A stretch of DNA of 64,000 bases from Burkholderiaceae bacterium 16 (GCA_000955785.1 JYOD01000013.1:128639-192638), one strand, 5' to 3'. Numbered from the stretch's first letter, positions 1 through 8,843 are shown. Made by a program: numbers and translations. Notes: generated from the letters alone by a model not told the origin.

Positions 1-149
1 GGGGTGTGGCCCGCCCTTGGGGGCGCTCCACACGGCTACACCGAGTCGTTGATCTGGCGGCAGCGCTATGGTTTGAGGCCTCGGTTATCGAACGTTGGGG
101 CTTTCGTCCAGCACCTGCCAGCGAGCCGCCGTCCGCCGGTCAGGCTTTG

Positions 150-227
150 TCAGCCGAAGACGATGGTGGTGCGGGAGCCGTGCTGAGCTGCGCGGCGGCG
201 GATTGATTCAAGCGTGGTCGGGGCCAT
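150..227 (-). CDS. Possible 25-aa ORF, function unknown
   Basis: A 26-codon frame (including TGA) starts at an ATG preceded by GGAGACAGCC, a fair ribosome binding site. The peptide begins MAPTTLESIRRRAAQHGS and ends IVFG; it has no membrane segment or known motif. It could be a remnant or chance. The main support is the Shine-Dalgarno sequence. Confidence 0.2.
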   Translation of the reverse strand: MAPTTLESIRRRAAQHGSRTTIVFG

Positions 228-266
228 CTGGCTGTCTCCTTCTTGTTTTTGTACGCAGGATTGCTT

Positions 267-286
267 ACGCAGAAACGGGTACGCTT
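267..286 (+). repeat. Dispersed repeat, copy 1
   Basis: Copy of the word ACGCAGAAACGGGTACGCTT. Four further copies occur at 5143, 9594, 10156 and 35392, all in the same orientation. This one lies just past the 3' end of the enoyl-CoA hydratase gene. Confidence 0.8.
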
Positions 287-336
287 TGGTCGTCCAGGCT
301 GCGTTTATCCCGGATTCGCGCGTGTATCGGTGTGTG

Positions 337-1128
337 TCAGCCGGAGAAATTGCCGTGCCGCCCGGCGCCGCCGACAAAGCGGGCGGCGCCCTGGAGGCCT
401 TCCTGGAAGACGATCGGCGCGCCACTGGCGCCTTCGGCTCGCAGGGCGTCGGCCAGCGGCAGGTCCCATTGCCCATAGGCGGAGGCGCGGTCCGTCAGCA
501 TGCAGCGTTGGGGAAAGGCCGCCAGTTCGTGCGCCAGCGCTTCGGCGGCGGCGCGGGCCTGGCCCGGTTCGACCAGGCGGTTGGCCAGTCCCATGGCCAG
601 CGCTTCCTCGGCGGGCACGGCGCGGCCGGTGAGGATCATGTCGAGCGCGCGGCCCATGCCGACGATGCGCGGCAGCCGTACCGTGCCGCCGTCGATCAGC
701 GGCACGCCCCAGCGCCGGCAGAAGACGCCGAAGACAGCGCCGCGCTCGGCCACGCGCAAGTCCGCCAGCAGCGCCAGTTCCAGCCCGCCCGCCACCGCAT
801 AGCCGCTGACCGCCGCGATCAGCGGCTTGGACAGGGCCATCCGGCTCGGGCCCATCGGGCCCGCGCCGCCGCCTTGCGGATCGAGTTCGTGGCGCCGTGC
901 GGGGTCGCCCACCGCCGACAGGTCGGCGCCGCCGCAGAAATGGCCGCCCGCGCCCCACAGCACCGCCACGCGCAGGGCCGGGTCGGACTCGAAGTGCGCG
1001 AAGGACTCGCGCAGCGCCAGCGCCATGGGACCGTCCACGGCGTTGCGCTTGTCGGCGCGATCCAGAATGATGGTGAAGACCGGGCCATCGGTTTCGGTCC
1101 TGACATAGGGGTTGGGCTTAATATGCAT
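337..1128 (-). CDS. Enoyl-CoA hydratase/isomerase (crotonase) family protein
   Basis: 263-aa crotonase-fold protein expected to hydrate or isomerise a 2-enoyl-CoA in fatty or aromatic acid breakdown. The oxyanion-hole segment GGHFCGGADL (about residues 60-70) and the second one, GYAVAGGLELALLADLRVAE, are intact. In the position of the second catalytic Glu the sequence reads GVPLIDGGTVRLPR, so Asp takes its place, as in several crotonases of uncertain substrate. An upstream in-frame start would add 14 residues, but the chosen ATG has GAGGAAG eight bases ahead. It is divergent from a PaaX-type regulator, which suggests that this regulator controls it. Substrate unknown. Confidence 0.88.
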   Translation of the reverse strand: MHIKPNPYVRTETDGPVFTIILDRADKRNAVDGPMALALRESFAHFESDPALRVAVLWGAGGHFCGGADLSAVGDPARRHELDPQGGGAGPMGPSRMALSKPLIAAVSGYAVAGGLELALLADLRVAERGAVFGVFCRRWGVPLIDGGTVRLPRIVGMGRALDMILTGRAVPAEEALAMGLANRLVEPGQARAAAEALAHELAAFPQRCMLTDRASAYGQWDLPLADALRAEGASGAPIVFQEGLQGAARFVGGAGRHGNFSG

Positions 1129-1206
1129 GCTCGCTTCCTCGGTGCCTGGGATTGTTAACGCGCTTATCAAGTGGCGATGGGGTGTGGGTTAGGTGTTTTT
1201 CCAAAT

Positions 1207-1261
1207 ACCAAAATATTTCATTGAATGATATATAAGTGACATTAAAAGAAATATTTGTGGT
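1207..1261. promoter_or_regulatory. Inverted repeat in divergent promoter region
   Basis: AAATATTTC at 1211-1219 is mirrored exactly by GAAATATTT at 1248-1256, with flanking ACCA and GTGGT extending the symmetry. It sits in an AT-rich island, unlike the GC-rich surroundings, between the enoyl-CoA hydratase and the PaaX-like gene. A TATATAAG sequence between the arms could be a -10 box. It is a good candidate operator for the neighbouring regulator. Confidence 0.5.
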
Positions 1262-1328
1262 ATACCCTTCGCCGTTCACGGTGCCAACACTGCACGCATT
1301 GCCGCCCTTATTGTCCCCGCTGCCGCTC

Positions 1329-2126
1329 ATGCATGAAATAGAGATCCGCGAGCCCTCCGCCACCGACCTGGTGCTGGACCTGCTCTTCGGCCACCCGGAA
1401 CGAACCTTGCCGGTGCAGGCGCTGGCGCGCGGCGCCGAGGTGATGGGCATCGGCACGCCCAGCGTGCGCGTGGCGCTGACGCGCCTGCAGCGCCAGGGCC
1501 GCATCGTCAAGACGGAGCGCGGCTGCTACGCGGTGCTGCCGGAGGGCAATCCGGTCTATGACGAGGTCGAGCACTGGTTTGAAAAAGAAAGCCGGCTGGA
1601 ACATTGGGCCGGCGACTGGCTGGTAGTGCAGGACGCCGCGGTCGCGCGCAGCGAGAAGACCGCGTGGCGGCATCATGCGCGCGCGCTGGCGCTGTGCGGC
1701 TTCCGCACACTGGCGGCCGGCATCAATGTGCGCCCCGACAATCTCGTCGGCGGCGCTGTGGCGACGCGCACGGCGCTGTCCCGGCTGGGCATGGCCGGTG
1801 CCAGCCTGCTCTTCGTCGGCCGCGAGTTCGACGCCGATGCCGAAGCGCGCATGGAACAACTGTGGGACGTGCCAGCGCTGCAATCGGCCTATCGCCGCGC
1901 GCTGGCGCAGCTGGAGCGCAGCCAGGCCAAGCTGGCGCGCATGGCGCCCGACGCCGCCGCGCGCGAGACCATGCTGGTGGGCCGCGCCATCATCCGCGCC
2001 ATCGTGCGCGATCCGCTGCTGCCCGAGGCCATCATGGACCCGGCGCCCCGCCGCGCCCTGATTGAGGCCACCCGCACCTACCAGTTGCAGGCCCGCGGCC
2101 TGTGGGTGACGCTGCTGGACGGCTGA
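1329..2126 (+). CDS. PaaX-family transcriptional regulator
   Basis: 265-aa regulator related to PaaX, the phenylacetyl-CoA-responsive repressor. An N-terminal winged helix (about residues 8-75, with SVRVALTRLQRQGRI as recognition region) is followed by the PaaX central block (WFEKESRLEHWAGDWLVV) and an all-helical C-terminal part. A GTG at 1236 would add 31 residues, but they are low complexity and would run into the AT-rich inverted repeat; ATG 1329 matches where family members begin, though no clear Shine-Dalgarno precedes it. No paa catabolic genes are in the window, so the effector is open. The divergent enoyl-CoA hydratase is the obvious candidate target. Confidence 0.85.
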   Translation: MHEIEIREPSATDLVLDLLFGHPERTLPVQALARGAEVMGIGTPSVRVALTRLQRQGRIVKTERGCYAVLPEGNPVYDEVEHWFEKESRLEHWAGDWLVVQDAAVARSEKTAWRHHARALALCGFRTLAAGINVRPDNLVGGAVATRTALSRLGMAGASLLFVGREFDADAEARMEQLWDVPALQSAYRRALAQLERSQAKLARMAPDAAARETMLVGRAIIRAIVRDPLLPEAIMDPAPRRALIEATRTYQLQARGLWVTLLDG

Positions 2127-2321
2127 TCGCGGCCCGGTGCCCGCCGGGAGGCGTATGCGCACCATGCCTCGCCAAGTGGCGGCGACTCACGTAAACTGGC
2201 CGGAACTTATGCGGCGCATCGTGTCACTCAGTCAAGTGACGCGCGCTGGCGTTGCCGGGACCTCGCGGGCCCCGTCAGGTGCTTGCGCCGCATCTACGCT
2301 GGCCAAGACAAGGAGTACAGG

Positions 2322-3776
2322 GTGAGCATGCCCGATTTCGACATGGTGCTGTTCGGCGGCACCGGAGACCTGGCGCGGCGCAAGCTGCTGCCGGCGCTGT
2401 TCGATGCGCACCGGGCGGGTTTGCTGCACCCGAACGCGCGCATCCTTGCCACCGGCAGCCATCCCCTGACCACCGAGGACTATGTCGGCTCGCTGGAGCA
2501 AAGCGTGCGGCCCGGCCTTGAGCACGCGCCCCCGGAAGCCTGGGCCAGTTTCCTGGCCCGCATCAGCTACGTGCAGGCGGATGCCCGCGAGCCGGCGCAC
2601 TTCGATGCGCTGGCGCAGAAGGTCCTCCAGCGCGCGCCCGAAGTGGTGGTGTGCTATCTCGCCACAGGCCCGCATATCTTTGTGCCCATCTGCGAGCAAC
2701 TGGCGCGTACGGGGCTCAATCATCCCAATGTCCGCATCGTGCTGGAGAAGCCGCTCGGGCACGACCTGCATTCTTCCGATGCGATCAACTCGGCGGTGGC
2801 GCGGTTCTTCGCCGAAGACCAGATCTATCGCATCGACCACTATCTCGGCAAGGAGTCGGTGCAGAACCTGATGGCGATCCGCTTCGGCAATGCGCTGTTC
2901 GAGCCGCTATGGCGCCGCGAATGGGTGCAGGACGTGCAGATCACCATCGCCGAGGAGCTTGGCGTGGAAACGCGCGGCGAGTTCTACGACAGTACCGGCG
3001 CGCTGCGCGACATGGTGCAGAACCACCTGCTGCAATTGCTGTGCATGGTGGCGATGGAGCCGCCCACCAGCCTGTCCGAAGACGCCATCCGCGACGAGAA
3101 GATCAAGATACTCAAGGCACTCAAGCCCATCACGCCGCAGGACGTGGCCGAGAAAACCGTGCGCGGGCAGTATCGCGCCGGCGCCGTGGGCGGCAAGCCG
3201 GTGGTGGGCTACCTGGACGAGAAGGGCATCGCGCCCGACAGCCATACCGAGACCTTCGTCGCCATCAAGGCCGAGATCGCCAACTGGCGCTGGTCCGGCG
3301 TGCCGTTCTACCTGCGTACCGGCAAGCGCATGCAGTCGCGCGTGGCGGAGATCGTGATCCACTTCCGCGATGTGCCGCATGCGATCTTCCCGCGTCCGCT
3401 GACCCTGTCGCCGCAGAACCGGCTGGTGATCCGGCTGCAGCCCGAGGAGAGCATCCGCCTGTATTTCCTGGTCAAGCAGCCCGGCGATACCGTGGCGCTC
3501 ACCGGGACCTCTCTCGACCTGGACTTCGCCAACTCCTTCAAGGTGCGGCGCGCCGGCGCCTACGAGCGCCTGCTGCTCGATGTCATCCGCGGCCGGCTGG
3601 GTTTGTTCGTGCGGCGCGACGAGCAGGCGCAGGCCTGGCGCTGGGTCGAACCCATCCTGGATACCTGGGCGGACAGCACTGTGCCGCCCAAGCCGTATAC
3701 CGCCGGCACCTGGGGGCCCGCCGCTTCGTCAGCGCTGATGTCGCGCGACGGCTCGCTCTGGCACGAAGAGGTCTAG
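2322..3776 (+). CDS. zwf: Glucose-6-phosphate 1-dehydrogenase
   Basis: 484-aa enzyme oxidising glucose 6-phosphate to 6-phosphogluconolactone with NAD(P)+, entry step of the Entner-Doudoroff and pentose phosphate routes. The N-terminal dinucleotide fold begins FGGTGDLARRKLLPAL, and the active-site signature RIDHYLGKESVQNL is intact with the catalytic His further on. Length is normal for the family. AAGGAG at 2310-2315 lies six bases before GTG 2322 and twelve before ATG 2328, so GTG is preferred; the two differ by only two residues. It begins the zwf-pgl-glk operon, with 61 bases to pgl. No edd gene is adjacent. Confidence 0.97.
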   Translation: MSMPDFDMVLFGGTGDLARRKLLPALFDAHRAGLLHPNARILATGSHPLTTEDYVGSLEQSVRPGLEHAPPEAWASFLARISYVQADAREPAHFDALAQKVLQRAPEVVVCYLATGPHIFVPICEQLARTGLNHPNVRIVLEKPLGHDLHSSDAINSAVARFFAEDQIYRIDHYLGKESVQNLMAIRFGNALFEPLWRREWVQDVQITIAEELGVETRGEFYDSTGALRDMVQNHLLQLLCMVAMEPPTSLSEDAIRDEKIKILKALKPITPQDVAEKTVRGQYRAGAVGGKPVVGYLDEKGIAPDSHTETFVAIKAEIANWRWSGVPFYLRTGKRMQSRVAEIVIHFRDVPHAIFPRPLTLSPQNRLVIRLQPEESIRLYFLVKQPGDTVALTGTSLDLDFANSFKVRRAGAYERLLLDVIRGRLGLFVRRDEQAQAWRWVEPILDTWADSTVPPKPYTAGTWGPAASSALMSRDGSLWHEEV

Positions 3777-3837
3777 CCGCGGCTCTGTTTGCAGGTTCTT
3801 GCACGCCTTGCCAACCATCATTCGAAAAGGAGAAACC

Positions 3838-4518
3838 ATGCGACGCTACGAACATACTTCCGAGGCGGACCTGGCCGAAGCGATGGCGATCTCGGTGGCC
3901 CACGCGCTGGAGATTGCCATCGGCGTAAACGGCTGGGCGGTGCTGGCGGTATCGGGCGGCCGCTCGCCGGTGCCGCTGTTCGAGCGCCTGCGCCACCGCA
4001 CGATCCGCTGGGATGCGGTCACCGTTACGCTGGTCGACGAGCGCGTGGTGCCGCCGGACCATGACGACAGCAATGGCGCGCTGGTGCGCCGCCACCTGCT
4101 GCGCGAGGCCGCGGGCAAGGCGGCCTTCGTGCCGCTGGTGGCCGATGCCGCCGAGGTGGCCGATCCGGCGAGCGCGGTGGCGCGCCTGAATGCGGCCTGG
4201 CGGCAGCCCGACGTGGTGGTGCTGGGCATGGGCGAGGACGGCCACACCGCCTCGCTGTTTCCCGAAGCCCCCGAACTGCAGCAGGCGCTGGCCGACACGC
4301 AGCCGGGCTACCTGGTGACGCATCCGCACGAGGCGCCGCACGCGCGCATCACGCTTAACCTGGCGGCGTTGCTGGCGGCCGACCGCGTCTTCCTGTCGTT
4401 CGCGGGGCCGGCCAAGGCAGCCGTGTTCGCCAACGCCAGCAAGGGGCCCACGCCGGCGCTGCCCGTCAGCCTGGTGCTGAGCCGGCATCGCCACGGCACC
4501 GATGTTTTCTCGGCCTGA
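3838..4518 (+). CDS. pgl: 6-phosphogluconolactonase
   Basis: 226-aa hydrolase of the second step after Zwf, releasing 6-phosphogluconate. Family hallmarks are SGGRSPVPLFERL near the N-terminus, LVDERVVPPDHDDSN (about residues 65-80) and the signature GMGEDGHTASLFP. The start has the strong site AAAAGGAGAAACC. It overlaps or abuts glk, so the three enzymes are likely translated from one message. Confidence 0.95.
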   Translation: MRRYEHTSEADLAEAMAISVAHALEIAIGVNGWAVLAVSGGRSPVPLFERLRHRTIRWDAVTVTLVDERVVPPDHDDSNGALVRRHLLREAAGKAAFVPLVADAAEVADPASAVARLNAAWRQPDVVVLGMGEDGHTASLFPEAPELQQALADTQPGYLVTHPHEAPHARITLNLAALLAADRVFLSFAGPAKAAVFANASKGPTPALPVSLVLSRHRHGTDVFSA

Positions 4519-4522
4519 CGCC

Positions 4523-5536
4523 ATGCAAGGCTATCCGCGCCTGCTGGGCGATGTCGGCGGCACCAATGTGCGCTTTGCGCTGGAGACCGCGCCGCAGCGC
4601 ATCGGCCCTGTGACCGCGCTCAAGGTGGCCGATTTCCCCTCGCTTGAGGCGGCCATGCTGCACTACCTCGGCGGACTGCCGCCCGGCAGCGCCAGGCCGC
4701 GCTACGCGGCGGTCGGCCTGGCCAATCCCGTGACCGGCGATCGCGTCAAGCTGACCAATCACGCCTGGGCGTTTTCCATCTCGGAGATGCAGCGCTCGCT
4801 CGGCTTCGACCTGCTGCTGGCCATCAACGACTTCACCGCGCTGGCGCTGGGTTTGCGACACCTCGGCGAACAGGACCTGACGCTATTGCGCCCGGGCACC
4901 GCCGTGGCCGGCGCGCCGCTCGCGCTGGTCGGGCCCGGCACCGGCCTGGGTGTGTCCGGACTGGTGCCGGCGCGCTCCGGCCCGGCCGTGGCGCTGGCCG
5001 GCGAGGGCGGGCATATCGAGCTGATGCCGGAGACCGAAGACGAATGGACCGCCTGGCGTGCGGCCAATCAGGCCTTCGGGCGCGTATCCGCGGAACGCCT
5101 TTTGTCGGGCATGGGGCTGTCGCTGACGCACGCCGCACTGCACGCAGAAACGGGTACGCCCCTGGCGCGGCAGCTCGAACCGGCGCAGGTAACGGAAGGC
5201 GCGGTCCACCGGCACGACCCGGTCTGCGAGCGCGCGCTCGCCGTGTTCTGCGGCCTGCTGGGGTCAGTGACGGCCGATATTGCGCTGGTGCTCGGCGCGC
5301 GCGGCGGCGTCTACCTGGGCGGCGGCATCCTGCCGCGCTTCGTGCCCGCGCTGCGGGCGTCTGCCTTCAACGCGCGGTTTGCCGCGAAGGGCCGCATGCG
5401 CGCCTACCTGGAAAACCTGCCGGTTTACGTGATCACCGCCGGCTTCCCGGCGCTGCCCGGACTGGCGCAGGCGCTGGCTGAGGCGATTGCTCACGGACTC
5501 CCCGACGCACAATCCAATCCAAGCAGGCCAGCCTGA
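4523..5536 (+). CDS. glk: Glucokinase (bacterial Glk family)
   Basis: 337-aa ATP-dependent glucokinase. Visible are the phosphate-binding start LLGDVGGTNVRFALE, the glucose-binding AINDFTALALGL, the adenine-side loop GPGTGLGVSGL and the Zn/glucose region EGGHIELMPE. An in-frame ATG at 4502 would overlap pgl by 17 bases; ATG 4523 gives the usual N-terminus. Residues about 208-213 (AETGTP) are encoded by a copy of the dispersed repeat seen in four non-coding places. An OmpR-type response regulator starts 16 bases after the stop. Confidence 0.93.
   Translation: MQGYPRLLGDVGGTNVRFALETAPQRIGPVTALKVADFPSLEAAMLHYLGGLPPGSARPRYAAVGLANPVTGDRVKLTNHAWAFSISEMQRSLGFDLLLAINDFTALALGLRHLGEQDLTLLRPGTAVAGAPLALVGPGTGLGVSGLVPARSGPAVALAGEGGHIELMPETEDEWTAWRAANQAFGRVSAERLLSGMGLSLTHAALHAETGTPLARQLEPAQVTEGAVHRHDPVCERALAVFCGLLGSVTADIALVLGARGGVYLGGGILPRFVPALRASAFNARFAAKGRMRAYLENLPVYVITAGFPALPGLAQALAEAIAHGLPDAQSNPSRPA
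5143..5160 (+). repeat. Dispersed repeat, copy 2, inside glk
   Basis: ACGCAGAAACGGGTACGC within the coding sequence of glucokinase; the trailing TT of the other copies is CC here. It encodes part of a surface segment (AETGT) in a region of the family that varies in sequence. Confidence 0.75.
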
Positions 5537-5552
5537 ACCGGAAGAACTGACA

Positions 5553-6269
5553 ATGCGAGTGCTGCTGGTGGAAGATGACGCCATGATCGGCGATAGCGTG
5601 AAGCTGGCGCTGCGCCAGGAAGGCTTCGCGGTGGATTGGGTACAAGATGGCGAGGCCGGCCTCGCCGCCGCCATCCAGTCGGGCGGACCGGACGGCGAAG
5701 CCTGCTACGCGCTGATCCTGCTCGATCTCGGCCTGCCCCGCCGCTCCGGCCTGGAGGTGCTGGCCGCGCTGCGCGCGCGTGGCGTGAACACGCCGGTGCT
5801 GATCCTGACCGCGCGCGACGCGGTGGCCGATCGCGTCGCGGGCCTCAATGCCGGCGCCGACGATTACCTCGTCAAGCCCTTCGACCTGCAGGAACTCGCC
5901 GCGCGCATGCATGCGCTGATGCGCCGCGCCGAAGGCCGCGCGGAGCCGCTGCTGCGCTATGGCGGCATCGTGATCAACCCCGTCACCCGCGAAGTCACGC
6001 TCGACGGCGAGCCGGTGCGCTTGTCGGCGCGCGAGTTCGGCTTGCTGTCCGCGCTGCTGGCGCGACCCGGCAAGGTGTGGTCGGTGGCGCAGCTCGAAGA
6101 GCGCCTGTACGGCTGGGGCGACGAAGTGGGCAGCAACACGGTGGAGGTCTACATCCACGCGCTGCGCAAGAAATTAGGCGCGGCGCTGATCCGCAATATC
6201 CGCGGCGTGGGCTATGTGATGCCGAAGCTGGAGGACGGCGCGCCGTCTTCGTCCGGGAGCGCGGGCTGA
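5553..6269 (+). CDS. OmpR-family response regulator
   Basis: 238-aa two-component regulator. The receiver has the acidic pair D8/D9, phospho-acceptor D58 in LLDLGLP, T86 and K108 in LVKPFD. A winged-helix DNA-binding domain follows (about 140-225, ending RNIRGVGYVM). D58 lies about seven residues later than usual because of an insertion SGGPDGEAC before it. GGAAG precedes the ATG. The gene follows glk by 16 bases and overlaps the kinase gene by one base (TGATG). In pseudomonads the glucose-responsive GltR/GtrS pair also follows glk, so a role in sugar catabolism is inferred, not shown. QseB/PmrA-type sequence similarity is equally apparent. Confidence 0.92.
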   Translation: MRVLLVEDDAMIGDSVKLALRQEGFAVDWVQDGEAGLAAAIQSGGPDGEACYALILLDLGLPRRSGLEVLAALRARGVNTPVLILTARDAVADRVAGLNAGADDYLVKPFDLQELAARMHALMRRAEGRAEPLLRYGGIVINPVTREVTLDGEPVRLSAREFGLLSALLARPGKVWSVAQLEERLYGWGDEVGSNTVEVYIHALRKKLGAALIRNIRGVGYVMPKLEDGAPSSSGSAG

Positions 6270-7624
6270 TGCGTTCCATCCAGAGAACCCTGCTGTGGTG
6301 GCTGGCGCTGGGCCTGCTGGCCGGCATTGCCATCGCCACCTTGCTGATCTATGGCCAGGCCCGGCAAGAAGCCAACGCGCTGTTCGATTACCAGATGAAG
6401 CAGGTAGCCGCCGCGCTGCCCAGCCAGTTCGCCAATCCGGTCACGCCGTTGTTCACGCCGCCGGAGTCGCCCGGCGGCAGCCTGTTCCATGCGGACGAGG
6501 ATGTGGTGATCCATATCTGGGACGGCTCGGGGCGCAGCCTCTATCTCTCGCACACGCATCCGGCCCTGCCGCCGCGGGCCGAGCTGGGCTTCTCCAATGT
6601 CAGGACCGATGAAGGCGAATGGCGCATCTACAGCGTGCAGCTCGGGCCTGCCGTGGTGCAGATCGCCCAGCCCATGTCGGCGCGCAGCCAGGTGGCCGCG
6701 CGCATGGCGTTGCGTACCGTGGCGCCGTTGCTGTTGCTGCTGCCGCTGATCGGCTGGGTGGTCTGGCTTGCCGTGGGGCGCGGCTTGCGGCCCTTGCGGG
6801 AGATCGCCGCCGGGGTGCGCCAGCGCGACATCAATGCCCTGGCGCCGCTGGCCGTCAGCAGCATGCCCGACGAGATAGCGCCCTTGACCGAGGCGCTCAA
6901 CCAGTTGCTGGCGCGGCTGTCGCACGCCATCGATACCCAGCGTGCCTTCGTCGCCGACGCCGCGCACGCGCTGCGCACGCCGCTTGCGGCGTTGCAACTG
7001 CAAGCCCAACTAGTGGAGCGCGCCGACACCGCCGGGGCACGCCAGGAGGCTGTGCGCAAGCTGCGTCAGGGGCTGGAACGGTTGACGCATCTGGTGGCCC
7101 AGTTGTTGACGCTGGCGCGCCAGGAGCCCGGCGCGGCGGTGCCGCCGCATGAGCCGGTGGACCTGCGCGCGCTGGCGCAAGACGTGGTGGCCGAGATGAC
7201 CCAGGCCGCGCTCGATCGCGAGATCGACCTGGGGCTGGATGCCGATGCGGATGCCGGGCCGGCTATGGTGCGCGGCGATGCGGATGCGCTGCGCATCCTG
7301 CTGACCAACCTGGTCGACAATGCGCTGCGCTACGTGCCCGCAGGCGGCAAGGTCGATGTGCAGGCCTGCCGCGTGAAGGCCGTGGCGGCCGGCGCGGCCG
7401 CGGACACGGTGCAACTCGTGGTGCGCGATGACGGTCCGGGAATTCCGGCCGCCGAGCGCGCGCGCGTGTTCGACCGCTTCTACCGTGTGCCGGAAGCCCC
7501 CACCGGAGGCAGCGGGCTGGGCCTGGCCATCGTGGCGGAGATCGCGCAATCGCACGGCGCGCGCGTCGCGCTGGAAGACGCGGCGCCGGGGCTTCGCGTG
7601 CGGGTGGAATTTCCCGCGGGCTGA
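6269..7624 (+). CDS. Sensor histidine kinase (QseC-like)
   Basis: 451-aa inner-membrane kinase. TM1 is at about 8-29, a periplasmic sensor of about 120 residues follows, TM2 at about 150-170, then a HAMP-like linker, the H-box FVADAAHALRTPL with H233, N-box NLVDNALRYVP, and ATP-binding DDGPGIP and GSGLGLAIV. The H-box has HAL instead of the common HEL. It partners the response regulator whose stop codon it overlaps, and probably belongs to the zwf-pgl-glk transcript. The signal is unknown; the sensor domain does not show a named fold. Confidence 0.92.
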   Translation: MRSIQRTLLWWLALGLLAGIAIATLLIYGQARQEANALFDYQMKQVAAALPSQFANPVTPLFTPPESPGGSLFHADEDVVIHIWDGSGRSLYLSHTHPALPPRAELGFSNVRTDEGEWRIYSVQLGPAVVQIAQPMSARSQVAARMALRTVAPLLLLLPLIGWVVWLAVGRGLRPLREIAAGVRQRDINALAPLAVSSMPDEIAPLTEALNQLLARLSHAIDTQRAFVADAAHALRTPLAALQLQAQLVERADTAGARQEAVRKLRQGLERLTHLVAQLLTLARQEPGAAVPPHEPVDLRALAQDVVAEMTQAALDREIDLGLDADADAGPAMVRGDADALRILLTNLVDNALRYVPAGGKVDVQACRVKAVAAGAAADTVQLVVRDDGPGIPAAERARVFDRFYRVPEAPTGGSGLGLAIVAEIAQSHGARVALEDAAPGLRVRVEFPAG

Positions 7625-7642
7625 ATCGCGCCGCCTCCCGTA

Positions 7643-8578
7643 TCAGCCTACCGGCGTGAGCACCGGCTCCCCGGCAAAGTGCAGCCGGCTGTTCTCCAGG
7701 AACTGCCGCACCGATGCCGCGATGGCTTGCGGCGACCAGCCCGCCATGTGCGGGGTCAGGACCACATTGGGGCAGTCGAACAATTCGGCCGGCGGCTCGG
7801 GCTCGGTCTCGTACACGTCGAGCCCGGCGCCGCCGAGCTTGCCTGCGCGCAGGGCGTCGGCCAGTGCCGCGGTGTCGAGCACGCTGCCGCGCGCGATATT
7901 GACCACGAAGCCGCCCGGGCCGAGCCGGGCCAGCACCCCGGCGTCGACCAGGTGCCGGGTGCCGGTGCCGCCGGGCGTTGCGATCACCAGGTAGTCGGCC
8001 CATTCGGCCAGCGCGCCAACCGTATCGAAATAGCGGAACGGCGCATCGCCGCGCGGCGTGCGGTTGTGATAGCCCACTTCCAGATCGAAGCCCAGGCCGC
8101 GCTGCGCGATGCGCCGCCCGATGGTGCCCAGGCCAAGGATGCCCAGGCGCTTGCCCGACACATTGGGGCGCAGCGGCAACGCGGTGCGCCACTTGCCGGC
8201 GCGGGTGGCCTGGTCCAGCACCGGTATGGCGCGCACGCTGGCCAGCAGCAGCGCCATGGCGTGATCCGCCACGCAGCTGTCGTTGGTGCCGGCGCCGTTG
8301 GCGACCGTGATGCCGCGCGCCCGCGCATGGGCCACGGCGATGTTCTCGTAGCCGGCGCCCAGCGCGCACACCAGCTCCAGCGCGGGCATGGCGTCGATTT
8401 CGGCGGCGGTGAGGCCCACCGAGCCGATCGTCAGCACCGCGCGTACGCTGGCGCCGGCCTCCTTGATCTGGGCGGCGCGGCTGGCGCTGTCGGGCGCGTA
8501 GCGTACCTCGTATTGTTCGGCAATCCAGGAAAGGTGTTCGGTGCTGACGTGGCTGAGGACGAGCAGGAGCGGCTTCAT
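7643..8578 (-). CDS. D-2-hydroxyacid dehydrogenase (NAD-binding)
   Basis: 311-aa cytosolic oxidoreductase of the D-isomer-specific 2-hydroxyacid dehydrogenase family, likely a glyoxylate/hydroxypyruvate-type reductase. The Rossmann motif LGILGLGTIGRRIAQ is followed by the catalytic Arg in VNIARGSVLD, the Glu in DVYETEPEPP and the His in LTPHMAGWSP. The exact 2-oxo acid cannot be told. The 26-residue upstream extension is Pro/Arg rich and is excluded; no convincing Shine-Dalgarno precedes either start. It ends 18 bases from the convergent kinase gene. Confidence 0.9.
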   Translation of the reverse strand: MKPLLLVLSHVSTEHLSWIAEQYEVRYAPDSASRAAQIKEAGASVRAVLTIGSVGLTAAEIDAMPALELVCALGAGYENIAVAHARARGITVANGAGTNDSCVADHAMALLLASVRAIPVLDQATRAGKWRTALPLRPNVSGKRLGILGLGTIGRRIAQRGLGFDLEVGYHNRTPRGDAPFRYFDTVGALAEWADYLVIATPGGTGTRHLVDAGVLARLGPGGFVVNIARGSVLDTAALADALRAGKLGGAGLDVYETEPEPPAELFDCPNVVLTPHMAGWSPQAIAASVRQFLENSRLHFAGEPVLTPVG

Positions 8579-8843
8579 GTTGGGCGGGATGTTCTGGGGC
8601 CGCCGTGACGGGCGGGAAGAGGGCGGCTGGCTCCAGGGGCGGGGCCTAAGCTGCACCGCGGCATTGTAGCGGCGCTGCGCCAGGCTTGCCGGCGCGGGGC
8701 GGATGGGGGCCGATTATCAAATTTCCGCCAAGAGTGCTTCCAATCCAGGGTGGATGATCGGACGGCGACGCATGCTCATAATGACCGGAACGGAGGAGGC
8801 CTTCCCTTCTCCATCATCGTTTGACGATTAAAGGAGTCTTGCC

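Larger units (their letters stand above)
1..336. other. Left-edge region without a recognised gene
   Basis: No family could be recognised here. A plus-strand frame is open from the window edge to about position 206 and could be the 3' end of a gene lying to the left, but its translation resembles nothing I know. The stretch holds a possible 25-codon minus-strand ORF (150-227) and one copy of the dispersed repeat (267-286). It lies downstream of the minus-strand enoyl-CoA hydratase gene; no hairpin followed by a T-run is visible. Confidence 0.5.

Noticed and set aside
1236..1328. GTG start 93 bases upstream for the PaaX-like regulator
   Set aside because: The added residues are a Pro/Leu-rich stretch unlike the family, and the frame would cover the operator-like inverted repeat.
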